In this document: positions 53,395 through 64,000 of the stretch, piece by piece | How positions within the stretch are numbered: position 1 is the stretch's first letter | Layout of the letters: each line of letters starts with the position of its first letter | Source of the DNA: Chaetoderma sp. LZ-2023a | Taxonomy: Eukaryota; Mollusca; Caudofoveata; Chaetodermatida; Chaetodermatidae | Assembly: GCA_034401795.1 (NCBI GenBank) | Contig: CM067374.1 | Span: forward strand, 92,503,222-92,567,221 | Direction: 5' to 3' | DNA length: 64,000 nt | Program-made: the position numbers and the translations under genes | The notes under the pieces: generated by a model | The model's input: only the letters and a program-made list of their open reading frames with translations | What the model was told of the DNA's origin: nothing | Database searches by the model: none

Positions 53395-54420
53395 CGCAAA
53401 CGGCGGATAATACCCCGCCATGATGACAAACCAATGAATGAGAGCTACATGTATTAGAAAAGAGTGGTTTCATCAGAAATAAACCAGTCATCCCAGGAAG
53501 TTACAAAGTGATCCACTAAACGGTCATGGAGTTATCATCTGGAAACCAATTTTCAAAATGGCTGCCAGTGGCTGTCAGCCATCTTGGAGTTTGGAGCATA
53601 GCCAATTTCCATAGCTTTAAACTGGTGGTCATCTTGAATTTCAGATCATCAGCACTTTCGATAAGTTTTCTTCCCCCTACTTAGTCCAATCACCCTATGA
53701 TGTTTCAAAGCGATCCGATAAATGGGAGCAGAGTTATCGTGCGGAAACCAATTTTCAAGATGGCCACCGGTAGCTGGCTGCCAGCCATCTTGGATTTTGG
53801 ATCACCGTCGATTTCCATAGGTTTATTCCTCCGACCAAGTCCAATCATCCTATGAAGTTTCAAAGCGATCTGATAAATCGTAGCAGAGTTATCATGCGGG
53901 AAAACAATTTTCAAGCAGGCCGCCGGTGGTTGGCGGCCATCTTGGATTTGGGATCATTGTCGCTTTCGATATATGGTTCTTCCTCAGACCTAGTCTAATC
54001 ATTCTATGAAATTTCAAAGCAATCCGATAACTGGGAACAGAGTTATCATTCAGAGACCAATTTTCACAATGGCCGCTGGTGGCTGGCGGCCATCTTGGAT
54101 TTCGCATCATCGTCGATTTCGATAGGTTTCCTACTCAGACTTATGCCAATCATCCTATGAAGATTCAAAGCGATCTGATAAACGGTAGCGGAGTTATCGT
54201 GCGGAAACCAATTTTCAAGATGGCCACCGGTGGCCATCTTAGATTTCGGATCATTGTCGCTTTCGATAGGGTTCTTCCTCAGACCTAGTCCAATCATCCT
54301 ATGAAGTTTCAAAGCGATCCGATAAATGGTAGTGGAGTTATCATGCGGAAAGCACTGTGCTGCCCGCCCAGCCGTAAACTCCATCACATAATATTCCCCC
54401 ACATTTTTGACGGGTATAAA
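53395..54420. repeat. Tandem array, 150-bp units (second copy)
   Basis: The same unit as 47090-48240. GATCYGATAAA anchors lie near 53712, 53867, 54021, 54172 and 54316, a spacing of 144-155. The head is AACTCCGCAAACGGCGGATA and the tail CCCCCACATTTTTGACGGGT. Confidence 0.8.
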
Positions 54421-54739
54421 AAGCCTTTTGAAAAGAAAAATTGTTAACTTTGGTATGCTTCTTTTATGTAACTCAGAATAATTGATGAAATTCCCTTTAT
54501 GGCAATTTCAAAGCAAATGTAAAGGAATGAAATCTGTCAAATATTTTGACATTAACTGAAGTAAGCAATGGCTTACAATCAAATTACTTTCAAACTAATC
54601 AAGTTTTTTGTATGATAAAGGTTGCCTTGAAATTTATTTATGTGTCAGGGTTTCATCGGTGAAACACTTAACTGAGACTAAATTGAGAAAATTTAACAAC
54701 GCTTTGCAGATGCCTCGTGAGTGTCAGTGCTTGATACTG

Positions 54740-55085
54740 TTTACAGTAATGGACCTTTCCATTTTTAGCTATACCCCGCCCATCACTAGCTAAGCTCCAC
54801 CCACAGCTCGCCGTGTTTGGATTGATCGATCCCCGAATGCCCTAGCTATCAATTTCCTGAAAACTATACAGGGAAGCTGTTGAATATTTTGTAACTAATT
54901 AGACTGGGTGCTGTTGTTGCCGACGTCATTCATGATGCCATTCATTATGATGTCATTGTACACACCACGCAGTTCATTATGACATCATATGATGGGTGGG
55001 TACTCTGGAAAGATGAATTGTCGTAATGGTTTTTAAACCGTCGCCATAAAAAACGTGACACAGTGAGAAACCGGTATACCACCCA
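54740..55085. repeat. Dispersed repeat shared with 28210-28540
   Basis: Both contain AGCTAAGCT, TGATCGATCCC, GAAAACTATACAG, the half stem-loop and CATCATATGATGG before TGGAAAG. It is followed by the hAT-end-like GTAATGGTTTTTAAACCGTC segment also seen at 17728. Confidence 0.55.
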
Positions 55086-55760
55086 CCTAGTACAAACTTG
55101 CAAAAAGTACTTTAAAACATCTGAAAACTGTTTGAAATTTAAAATATTTCTCAAAAATGATTTAATTACAAATATCTGGTGTTTCAAAATCTTCAAATCC
55201 AAATATTTGTGATTTAAAATCTTCAAATGCAAATACATTCGATTTTAAATGGTCAAATGCAAATTATATTTTCCAAGAAGTATTTAAATGCATTTAAATC
55301 CAAATGCATACATGTGCATTTGATCCCAAATCTGCTTCTGCCTGCTTTGGAATCACTGAACCCGGCATCCGGCATGATACCACTTGTTGCAAGTTTCAGA
55401 AAATTATACCTGTTTGGCCGCAGATGTCACAAGTTCCACATTTGTATTGACTATTGAAAGATAATTGGAATGACATTGGCTAGGAACTGGTCATGGGTTA
55501 TTGAATGAGCTTGACTGCCTCGCCATCATGCGCCCTCCTGGGCATCAACAAGCGTTGTCGGCCATTAGCGCGGGACCAGCCAGTGCGAACCGAACCTATC
55601 CGGTGGGTAACTGAATGAGACAGTAAGACCGAAAGACATGAGATATATGTAAAGAATGTGTTTCATATTATGGTAGCTCTGCGACTCCATAGCAACTGCT
55701 CTTTTTACCGTCTATCAACATTTCACTAAAGGATTATACAAGTCCCTCTGTGTAGTTTTG
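55086..55760. other. No gene recognised
   Basis: AT-rich words TTCAAATGCAAATA repeat at 55170-55300. Positions 55500-55620 are GC-richer, but I cannot assign them. Confidence 0.4.
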
Positions 55761-56910
55761 TAGGGGTGCAATGATACACTAAGCAACGATACGATACGCA
55801 TCACGATACTCCTGTCACGATGCGATACGTATCGCAATACTTCATGTCAGCTATGACAATGACAAAGTAAAATATTTTTAGCAGGCGTTGTAAAACCAGC
55901 GAATTGTATTGGCCAAAACCCTCCAATCGGTAGCTCTGTGAAATCTGCTTTATATTTTTTATATCCGGGTGTCTAGGCTAATGTTGTAAGATGGCCGATT
56001 CCAGCAGTTCTGAATGCCATATTTACGAATATTTATGGCAATTCGAGACACTGTTTAACTACAGGCATTTTATATTTTACTTACCAGCTCTTAAAATTCC
56101 ACGCAAATGTGCAGCAATTACGAGTCAAAATAAAATTAGTTCAACTAACCCATGAACAGTTGACAATTCCCGGAAAAATAGCCAGCTAATGTCTAATGAC
56201 GTAGTAGTCAGCGGAATAATCTGATTGGATGCTGTTGGAATCACCCTTTATGGAACTCCAATTAGTGCGCATTTATGAATGAGATTCCTCTATAGTGTAT
56301 ATTACGTGTGTCAGGCGCTCATTGATTTAATAATTTGATGCCTCATTTTCGTATCTCACTCGCTCTTATTTTCGTATTTCACGCTGATCCCGTAGACACC
56401 CTCCGCATCGTACAAAAGCAAGCGATTTTCTTCTATAGCACATAAACAGCAAAAGCTGTTACATTGCCTCCCACCGCGGTTCTTTATCGCGAGAAATTTG
56501 GATTAAATTTAAGAAATTTTCATTGCTGGCATCGTTGTAGAAGTGTTTAAAGACCGAACTAAATATGTTTGCGACAATTTATTGAAAATATTGCGAGAAT
56601 TGACCAAGAACGATGTTGTAAAATTTACGTGGCGTTACCAGATTTCGTAACTAACAGTCGTGACTTGTCCCTAAATTTTCTGCACTAAAATCCCTCCTCG
56701 AGGTAGTTACATCGTAGCTTAAAAAGGTTATTGTATCCGCATATTATTTAGTGTTTAATGGCTAAAATCAATGGTCATATCCGATTTTAATGAATCAATC
56801 TCACTGGAAATTTTTTTGCCATGTCGTGATTCGGAAAACAAGTATCGTGTATCGTATCGTGGGGAAAGTATCGTGATCCATCGGTGCATCGATGAATCGT
56901 TGCAGCCCTA
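55761..56910. mobile_element. hAT-like element, non-autonomous
   Basis: The ends are TAGGGGTGCAATGATACAC and, inverted, TAGGGCTGCAACGATTCATC. Perfect 8-bp duplications TAGTTTTG flank it (55753-55760 and 56911-56918). Subterminal regions carry repeated GATACG/CGTATC words in inverse order. No transposase frame. Confidence 0.88.
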
Positions 56911-57225
56911 TAGTTTTGTGGTCTATTATTTTCAGGGACGCATTAATTGAATAAACAATACTAGATTGGCCGGTCAATGACGCATCATCGCAAATCCCCA
57001 CGTTTACCGCTTTCAACTTTTGACACCCCCACACCCCACACCCTGGGGGTATAGCCAAATGTAAATTCCACCAAGTGGTTTGGGGGAGATAGTGTGACGG
57101 ATGGTTGGACGGACAGACAGAGGCGATTACAATATCCCCAACGTTTTTTAAAGCGTGGGGATAATAATCTACACTTGTGAAAAGCTCACTCGATTACAGT
57201 CAAATCAAATGAACTTCTTCCATTT

Positions 57226-57512
57226 AAAGGACAGAATTTTACAGAAGATTATTACGTACCACCGTGCGCTGCTGCCGAAGATCGGATGAAGTTAAAAGTT
57301 CATTTATTTACAGTTAAATAATAATGCCCTTCTGTTCTGATGGGCGACCTCGGTTTGCCTGCAGTCCAAGTTTGAAGGATGGCAGGTTGGCTGCAGGTTT
57401 CACAGCCAGTGGAAGGGTGTTCCAGAAACGGCTGACGGTCGGTAGGAACGAGTGACAATGAGCTTCTGTGACTCATCTGGGAATGAGGAATTTTGCTTTA
57501 TGCCCTCTTGTC
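57226..57512 (-). pseudogene. LINE 3' end fragment (RT C-terminus)
   Basis: On the minus strand the frame gives FLPTVSRFWNTLPLAVKPAA then NLPSFKLGLQAN, the usual closing segment of a LINE reverse transcriptase protein, with one stop upstream (IPR*VTEAH). It is the downstream half of the same insertion as 60050-60560. A hAT-like element (57521-60049) separates the two parts. Confidence 0.7.
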
Positions 57513-57520
57513 CTGGGCAG

Positions 57521-60049
57521 CAAGGCTGGAGTAACTGTAACTTGTAACTGACTGTAACTTAGTTACATTTTTCATGTAACTGAAGTAACTTGTAAATGAA
57601 GAATTTTTTTAGTTACAGTACCTGAATTGTAACCAGTTACATTGCAAAGGTAACTCAAATTTCAGTTACTTTTCATTTACATTTCAAACTTTTTTACCAA
57701 ATTTATTAAAATTTTCTTAATTTGCGGCATAGCTACTTTTGTAACATAATGTGACACTCCAATATCACAATTTCAATGTAATCAGTCAGGTAAGCTGTTG
57801 AATTTATTGAAGCTAATTTTACCGGAAGATGTTAATGCAATGGGCAACAACTATTTCCAAGCAGCAATATTTATTTGAGAAATTTGCCATTGGAATGACT
57901 GGCTTGATTATTGGGGCAGTCATTACAGTGGTAAATTTTCAAATATGAATCTTGTAGCCTACAAATTAGACATTTCTTGACCAATCTTAACCATTAAAGG
58001 GTTAGTTAACCCACTCTATATCTGTATATGTGATATTTTGCCACTGATAATCAGAATGTTATTGCTACATCAGGCAACAACAACCTTTAATCAAAATCTT
58101 ATACAGCTTTTAAATTAATCTATAATGTAGCTTAGAAACAATTTGTTTACTAAATCATTATAGAATTAACTGTTACTTTTTAAAGATTAAATTTGTTGAA
58201 ATAAACTTTAGTTTTCTCATAAAAAATGTCCATTTGCAAAACCATGAGATTATTTTAGAAAATTTGCAACTGAAATGACTGGCTTGGTTATTGAGCCAGT
58301 CATTCCAGTGGTAAATTTTCTAAAATATCTTATATTTGTCTGAAAATGGACGTTTCTCAAAACGACTGCAAAAGCTGTTATGTCCAGTTTTAGTGTTAAA
58401 GTGTTACAAGGATTAAAAACAGCAAATGTTGAATTGTAAAGACAGTTAAAATCTGCCACAGTAGGTGTTAACAGCATGTCCTGTTCTTTTCTTTATATAC
58501 TATTGATTAGGCCAGCTTAGGACATCATTGCCCAGCAATTATTCTCTAGCTAAATTCAATTCACATAGATATGGTGATAAAAATCAAAGGAGCATGCTAT
58601 TGATAAAAGTCCAGCCATCAACCATTTTGGTATAGCCAAATTTTTAAAGGCTGTGGAATTAAACTAGTGTACTGGAAAGCTGTTGAACATTTTGAAACTA
58701 ATCTGACCTGAAAAAAACCCTGTTGCTACCATTTGAAGCTTTTGAAAGTAAAATTACAAATGTACTAAGTATAGAGTATTCGGCAGATTATCTGATCAGA
58801 ATGAATTTGCCATTGCAACTAATGAAAGTAATAAATTATTTTCCAAATATTTAAATTCCTATTTGAAATTAAGCAAACATCAAAGCTGTTGGCCATTTGA
58901 AAGCTAATTTCACTGGAAACTGTTATATTGCCCCATGGTAGATGCCGGATTATCTTATCATAGAAAGTCAATGCTCTAAGGAAATCTGTTGAACAGTTTG
59001 AAAGTAATTTCACTGAAAAATGTTGATACCTATGGTAGCAAAGATTTCAGTCAAATTAGTTTCAAAACATTCAACCAATTATTTCTTACAACACATACAA
59101 TAAGATTAATGTTTGTTATAGGGCATGTCTGGGTTGAAAGGGTTAGAGGAAGAAATATATATGTACATCTATGAAGGCTGTGGAATTAAACTAGTGTCTT
59201 ATTACTTTGGAAACAAGTTGATTGAAATTTGTTATTGAATATGGCAGCAACAAAATTCAGTCAAATTTATTAAAGAATTTTCAGCAGGTTTTATATTGTA
59301 TGTCTGAAATGGATTCAGTTCTGTCAGTATATTTTATCAGTGGTTATAGTGGTATGTTGTTTCTACTGTATATCTCTATTTGGTTGACTACATTACAGTT
59401 TTTATGATGACATTGATGTTCGCGTAATCCTTCATACAAATTATCAATCAAAGTAACTAATGTAACTGAAATGTAACTTTAGTTACATTATGCAAAGTAA
59501 CTGAAATGTAACTAGTTACATTGCTCAACAAATGTAACTGTAACTGACATAGTGCAATGTAACTGTAACTAGTTACATTTAAATGTAACTGACCCCAGGC
59601 TTGTAATCAGTTCAGCGCGTGTATGATGACGTCAAAATCATTACGTCACAAAGGTTTCCATATAGACCGTCATCAAATCTCAAATAGTCTGACACGTTGT
59701 ATGAATTGTATGTCTTTGTAATTCTTTGCTATTAAATAAACATGCCGCTGAATATTTTGAAACTAATTTGACTGGGCGCTGTTGCTGTCTTAGGCAACAA
59801 CAGCACCCAGTCAAATTAGTTTCAAAATCTTCAACAGTTTACCTGTGTAGTTTGATGTTCGTATAGTCCTTCATACTAATTATCAGTCAAAGTTACTAAA
59901 TTAAATGTAACTGAAATGTCACTTTTAGTTACATTATGCAAAGTAACTAAAATATAACTAGTTACATTGCTCAACAAATGTAACTGTAACTGACATAGTG
60001 CAATGTAAGTGTAGCTAGTTACATTTAAATGTAACTGACCCCAGGCCTG
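57521..60049. mobile_element. hAT-like non-autonomous element inside a LINE
   Basis: The ends are CAAGGCTGGAGTAACTGTAA and, inverted, CAGGCCTGGGGTCAGTTACA. The flanks are CTGGGCAG (57513-57520) and ATGGGCAG (60050-60057), 7 of 8 matching. Both subterminal regions are packed with GTAACTGTAAC words. The right terminus is present twice (59415-59600 and 59858-60049). Stem-loops lie at 57880-57970, 58240-58350, 59030-59075 and 59745-59840. No transposase. Confidence 0.72.
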
Positions 60050-60560
60050 ATGGGCAGCAGTTCTGTGTAGTTTCGCCTTACAGACTGGAGCCTCGACTAA
60101 GTCATTCACCAACTTGTACAGAAGAATGATGTTGTTATCTTGTCTTCTGGACTGCAGGTTTTCCTATTTGAGCTGTTCATTTTTGTCACGCTGCTTTCAC
60201 GTGTGTAGTTATTTGCTAAAGATCTTGCAGCTCGCCTCTGGACCATGTCAACCTTCCTTGTGTGGTTTGCTTGGTATGGATTCCAGATTGATGAGTACTC
60301 TAGCAGTGGTTGAACTAGGGAGCAGTGAGGTGTAGCAGTGGGATTTGATGTTCTTGGAGCAGCCTATGACGCTACGGTGAAGGAGCACTGTTTGCCTTTG
60401 CTGTGATGTTGCTGATGTGTTTTCCCCAGTTCAGGTCATGGGTGATGGTGACCCCAAGATATTTAGCTGAAGCTGGATTTTCCAGTGTGTGACCATGGAT
60501 TTTGTATTAATGCTGGATGGGCTTAGGCTTTCTGCTTATGGTGAGCATTTTAAGGGACAG
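60050..60560 (-). pseudogene. LINE RT fragment, upstream half
   Basis: The minus strand, with frame changes, reads LGVTITHDLNWGKHISNI, then LLEYSSIWNPYQANHTRKVD and MVQRRAARSLANNY. These are typical C-terminal RT/connection motifs of CR1/Jockey-like LINEs. It continues, across the hAT-like insertion, into 57512-57226. Several frameshifts make it non-functional. Confidence 0.75.
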
Positions 60561-60869
60561 TACTTTTGCGTTTCAGAATTTTCCATTTTCCACTTCACAA
60601 ATTTGCTGATTCCGTTTCCTTTCCATTTTGTAGACTATATCATCTACGCTGCATGTATATTTAATAAAGTTCATAAAACTTAAATTTGTGTTGTGCATTG
60701 TGTTATTAGTTTGCCCAGAAAGTATGAAGTTAGGGTGGGAAACATATGTGTAGTTAATACTTGTAAATTTTGCATGAGAATGGCATTTTCTTGAGCAAAA
60801 TGTCTTTATCCATTAATTTCCATTTGCATATCATGTTTCCGTTACAATTTACTAAGTAATTGCAGAAAA
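60561..60869. other. No gene seen
   Basis: AT-rich intergenic sequence between a LINE remnant and DIRS copy C. Confidence 0.4.
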
Positions 60870-61118
60870 ATGCAGGAAATGTCAATTTCCCTTTCTCCGA
60901 GATCTAACAATACTCACCATTCTGTTACTTCTGATATACAGCTGGCCTTGACAGCGGCTCTAGGATTATAGACTTAGAAAGCTTTACCGACTCCTGGGAA
61001 CCGGGTACTCGGCTCCCAACTGCCGAGTACCCGTTTACCATAGAGCTCATATTGTTTGCATAGCCACCAAACAAGAGAAAACTATGGCTTGCCTCCGTGG
61101 GGCTGGGAGGCTGGGTCC

Positions 61119-61222
61119 GTAACAGAATGGTGAGTATTGTTAGATCTCGGAGAAAGGGAAATTGACATTTCCTGCATTCTCCTTCGATCAATACTCACCA
61201 TTCTGTTACTTCTGATATACAC
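61119..61222. promoter_or_regulatory. DIRS copy C internal complementary region
   Basis: GTAACAGAATGGTGAGTATT through GACATTTCCTGCAT inverts the 3' end (60870-60933). The following CTTCGATCAATACTCACCAT should invert the missing 5' end. Confidence 0.8.
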
Positions 61223-61720
61223 CAGATTTGATCAGTAACCTGGTGGGAAGGGGCAAGCCATACATGCTAATTTTGCCCCTTGGAGAAAGATTTTAGACTT
61301 CAAACTTGACTAACGGAGACCTAAAAGGACCGTCAAGTTCACGGAACCGAATCACATTCGCGTCACAGGCCCCCCCCCCTTTTTCCTCCTAAGAAAAGGG
61401 AGAGAACTAACGAACATGTATCTCGCCTGAAAACACCAATATGCCAAGAGGGTTAACTACTCCCTGCATATCGCTTGTATTAGCCTGGGAATGAGCATGA
61501 ATATATAAGATGAATGAACATGATACATATACATAATACAAAAAACTCTCACTTGTTGAATTACCTTATGATAACAGGACTTCAGACGTACCGCCTACAA
61601 CCATTCACCGGTTCGGCCATCAGTGACACAATCTGGTTGACATCCTCTCACTTGACCATGCCTGCTTTAGGTTCTTTTCTTACCAAAGTGAAAAAAGGGG
61701 AAAAGCAGTGTGGTCACTAA

Positions 61721-62450
61721 CTATCGTTTCAAAACAGCTAAAGCGAGTGGATTGGCTGAGTCTGACACATCCCTCATATAGTAATCCGTAAATGAGGACT
61801 CACAGTGCCATTGTGCAACGGCCATGATGTCCTCTAACGGAACACCATTGTAAAGGGCGGTCGAGGCGGCTATTCCTCTAACATCGTGTGCCCTTACGCC
61901 CTGCACCTGGTGCCCAGTCGCCATCTCATGAGTAGTCTGAATGCATTCGACCACCCAACGAGAGATAGTATCCATGGATGCGGCGCCATAAGGCTTTTTA
62001 TGGCAGATCCACAGATGTCTATCGTTCGACCGTAACGAGTCAGTCCGTTTCTTGTACTTAGTCAAAGCACGGACCGGGCACCAGACACTGGCATCACGAT
62101 CAAACCTGGTTAACTTCGGTATAATGATCGGTTTGCTGGGATATCTCAAAGATTGGTTCTTTGACATAAATTCTGCTCTTGGCAGAAGACGCAGACCTTC
62201 TCCAGAAACAATAAATCGGTTCCTCTCTGCCGAAAGCGCATGGATCTCACTGCGCCTTCTAGCTGAGGAAGCTGCCAATAGAAAGACCGCCCTTTAGAGT
62301 CAAATGCTTTAGACTAGCCGAACGCAACGGTTCGAAAGGGTGCTTGGCCAGTACATTAAACACTAAAGATAGACTCCAGGCTGGAATGACTACCGGTTGT
62401 CTCGGGCGGAGATTGCTCATTCCCTTCAACATCACGTTTAACTGGGCCAC
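61721..62450 (-). pseudogene. DIRS tyrosine recombinase, copy C, frameshifted and truncated
   Basis: The C-terminal 185 residues (61721-62278) carry SARRRSEIHALS (catalytic Arg), AHDVRGIAAS (HxxR), AQWHCESSF and TDYYMRD (Tyr nucleophile). The upstream 63 residues (62259-62450: LNVMLKGMSNLRPRQPVVIP and WSLSLVFNVL) are in another frame, so a shift occurred near 62280-62300. The N-terminal third is lost to the hAT insertion at 62463. All active-site residues survive in the remaining part. It differs from the copy B recombinase at many positions, including a two-residue insertion (DVSDSANP against DTSNP). Confidence 0.85.
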
Positions 62451-62779
62451 CTCTGGACTATCCAGGGTTGGAAAAAAATCGATTTTTTTCTTTATAATCT
62501 ATTCTATCGTTTTTTTTTATTTAAATCGATTTCAATGATTTAAATCGATTTTTATTCGCGACATCCCAGGAAATTACGTAAAACTTATACAGTGAAACCT
62601 GTATTAAGACACTGGCTGTGGGAGTCGCAGAAGGTGGTCTCTTAAGACAGGTGGTCTCTTAATACAGGTCCAGATGCATTGCTAAACTGTATTTTGGAAC
62701 TGAATAAAGTGGTATTTTTATGACTTATTTTTAACTGAATTTTAAGCTTGCTGGTTTCTTAATACAAAAAAACTTTGTT

Positions 62780-62950
62780 CGCTTAAGCAGTTTTAACAGT
62801 ATTATTATTGCATCATTTTTTATTGCATCATTTTTTTTTTGCATCATTTTTCTATTGCATCATTTTTTTATTGCATCATTTTTTTTAAATGATGCAATAG
62901 AAAAGCATTTTTTCATTCTTGAAAAATACAGTCAAAACTGCTTAAGTGAC
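62780..62950. repeat. TTGCATCATTTTTT array within inverted repeat
   Basis: About five copies of TTGCATCATTTTTT lie at 62810-62885 and one inverted copy at 62889-62901 (AAATGATGCAATA). They are enclosed by CTTAAGCAGTTTTAACAGTA and its inverse at 62925-62947. It lies in the upstream region of the hAT transposase. Confidence 0.75.
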
Positions 62951-62988
62951 AAAGGCTATGAAATATTTTCAATTCCATAATTAGCAAA

Positions 62989-64000
62989 ATGTCTAACTCC
63001 GGCCGAAAACAAGATCCAATATGGATTCATTATGAGAAAGTGAAGACCCCAGATAAGGCCGGTGTCCGGGCTGTCTGCAAGGTCTGCCGACACGAACTCC
63101 AAGGTATCCCAGAGCGGTTAAAAAAACATGCAGCCAATTGCACAGGTCCACCAACACCAGCACTTCAAGGTCTAGCTGTAGCCGCAACAGAAACGGGGAC
63201 TTCATCTCAATCTGAGCAGCAGCAGCGCGTTGAAACTGTTGTTGATCAAAACGATGTGGTGGTGATGGAAGTTGAACCTCTGTCAACTTCAAGTTCTGCT
63301 TCAGCGGCAGTGAAGCGCCCAGTGCACGGTCAATTAGCTGCTGGTACATTGGCCGCTAAGATACCCAAGCTGAATTATGGTCTACAGAATTATGTCATCA
63401 GAACTTCAGCAGAAAAACGTGGTGAATTAGATCGTGATGTAGCTAGGATGGTGTATGCTACGAACTCCCCATTTCGCTTAGTAGAAAATAGACATTTTAT
63501 AAACCTTGTAAAAGATTTACGACCAGGCTATCAACCACCATCCAGAAAGGACATAGGGGGGAAATATTTGGATGTTATCTACACAGAAGAGCGGGAGAAG
63601 GCGAGAAAAAATTTGGAAGGTGAACTTGTCTGTCTAGCATTAGACGGTTGGAGCAATATTCATAACGAGCCTATCGTATGTGCTACAGTGACGACCTGCT
63701 TAGGTGATATTTACTTAGTGGATACTACGGACACCTCTGGACATCCTCACACAGCGGAATATCTTTATGACATTGCGAAGCAGACAATTGAAAACACGCA
63801 CAATGATTTTGGGTGCATTATATGTAGTATCGTCACAGACAATGCTGCTAATGTAGCAAAGATGCGAGAGTTCTTGAAAGAACGACTGGGTTTCAACATG
63901 ATTGCGTATGGATGCACGCCTCATCTTCTAAATCTGACTTCAAAGGACTTAGAAATGGGTAATGTTAAGGAGCATGTCACACAAGTTGTGAAGTATTTCC
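62989..64000 (+). CDS. hAT transposase with BED zinc finger (partial, open to edge)
   Basis: This gene would cut and paste its own element. The start is ATG at MSNSGRKQDPIW; 337 codons are open to the edge. A BED finger occupies residues 8-52: Trp12, CKVC (30, 33), then His47 and Cys51. A Ser/Gln/Val-rich linker follows to about 120. The transposase starts near 130 (LQNYVIRTSAEKRGELDRD, MVYATNSPF). First catalytic Asp is in ALDGWS (Asp219) and second in TDNAAN (Asp284). CTPHLLNL (309-316) has the C-x2-H found in hAT proteins. The third acidic residue and the dimerisation domain lie beyond the edge. No frameshift is visible, so this copy may be intact. The gene lacks the intron that splits the relative at 25358-27366 after the BED finger. 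Confidence 0.9.
   Translation, partial: MSNSGRKQDPIWIHYEKVKTPDKAGVRAVCKVCRHELQGIPERLKKHAANCTGPPTPALQGLAVAATETGTSSQSEQQQRVETVVDQNDVVVMEVEPLSTSSSASAAVKRPVHGQLAAGTLAAKIPKLNYGLQNYVIRTSAEKRGELDRDVARMVYATNSPFRLVENRHFINLVKDLRPGYQPPSRKDIGGKYLDVIYTEEREKARKNLEGELVCLALDGWSNIHNEPIVCATVTTCLGDIYLVDTTDTSGHPHTAEYLYDIAKQTIENTHNDFGCIICSIVTDNAANVAKMREFLKERLGFNMIAYGCTPHLLNLTSKDLEMGNVKEHVTQVVKYF

Larger units (their letters stand above)
60870..62462 (-). mobile_element. DIRS-type retrotransposon, copy C (different lineage, interrupted)
   Basis: The 3' terminus is at about 60870 (TGCAGGAAATGTCAATTTCC). An internal complementary region lies at about 61119-61222, whose first part is the exact inverse of 60870-60933. 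Recombinase remnants follow at 61721-62450. The recombinase is clearly related to, but distinct from, that of copies A/B, and the termini share only the GGTGAGTAT-like core. Upstream it is cut by the hAT element at 62463. Confidence 0.85.
62463..64000 (+). mobile_element. hAT transposon, left part (runs off edge)
   Basis: It starts CAGGGTTGGAAAAAAATCGA, sharing the CAGGGTTG end with the element at 25156, and is inserted in the DIRS copy C recombinase. The 8-bp flank is GGACTATC (62455-62462); its partner is outside the window. Subterminal ATTTAAATCGATTT repeats are followed by a TTGCATCATTTTTT array in an inverted repeat (62778-62950), then the transposase gene. Confidence 0.88.

Noticed and set aside
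55500..55620. GC-richer stretch as a possible tRNA or exon
   Set aside because: No cloverleaf, box A/B pair or splice-consistent frame could be made.
42048..64000. First MAP3K4 exon(s)
   Set aside because: No minus-strand frame ending in phase 2 with recognisable MAP3K4 N-terminal sequence was found. It is probably outside the window, or too short and diverged to identify by eye.

Overview
The window looks like intron-rich animal genomic DNA, most likely from a bivalve mollusc. Exons are short with GT/AG borders, the DNA is AT-rich, and every intron is full of transposable elements. Several dispersed repeats open with a motif like CAAGAGGCCCAAGGGCCTG followed by CTCACCTGG, which I associate with bivalve genomes. 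That assignment is inference. I see no prokaryotic gene structure and no RNA genes.

The only host gene I can support is on the minus strand. It is a MAP3K4 (MEKK4/MTK1) orthologue, represented by nine consecutive exons running from 42047 down to 5309. They total 3391 coding bases and all intron phases agree. They cover the N-terminal and central regulatory part of the protein: the GADD45-binding-like region, then the conserved helical region. The first exon should lie beyond 42047, and the kinase-domain exons lie off the left edge. The introns, 0.5 to 13 kb long, are built almost entirely from mobile DNA.

Three DIRS-type (tyrosine-recombinase) retrotransposons lie on the minus strand. Copy A (1-4877) runs off the left edge. 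Copy B (28598-35653) appears full length, with Gag-like, RT/RNase H and tyrosine recombinase frames, inverted ends, and an internal region complementary to both ends. Copy C (60870-62462) is a different lineage, cut by a hAT transposon. I identified six elements with 8-bp or near-8-bp hAT-type flanking duplications: 22650-23106, 25156-27860, 44570-46336, 55761-56910, 57521-60049, and 62463 to the edge (right flank not visible). A further TIR element (23934-28204) has a 5-bp duplication and surrounds one of them. The hAT at the right edge encodes a BED-finger transposase that is open to the end of the window. LINE fragments occur at 9.7-10.4, 19.5-21.2, 57.2-57.5 and 60.05-60.55 kb.

The rest is small elements and arrays: TTAA-flanked palindromic MITEs, two stem-loop families, a 1.47-kb giant inverted repeat (38165-39637), arrays of about 150-bp tandem units, a 19-bp minisatellite, and AT and GA microsatellites. 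The most notable observation is a hAT MITE inserted exactly at a MAP3K4 exon/intron border (23106/23107), where the first base of the transposon supplies the T of the GT splice donor. Also notable are the strong U1-type splice-donor sequence within the DIRS termini, a conserved cysteine cluster upstream of the first usable AUG of the DIRS gag frame, and a long second open frame across the DIRS RT gene.
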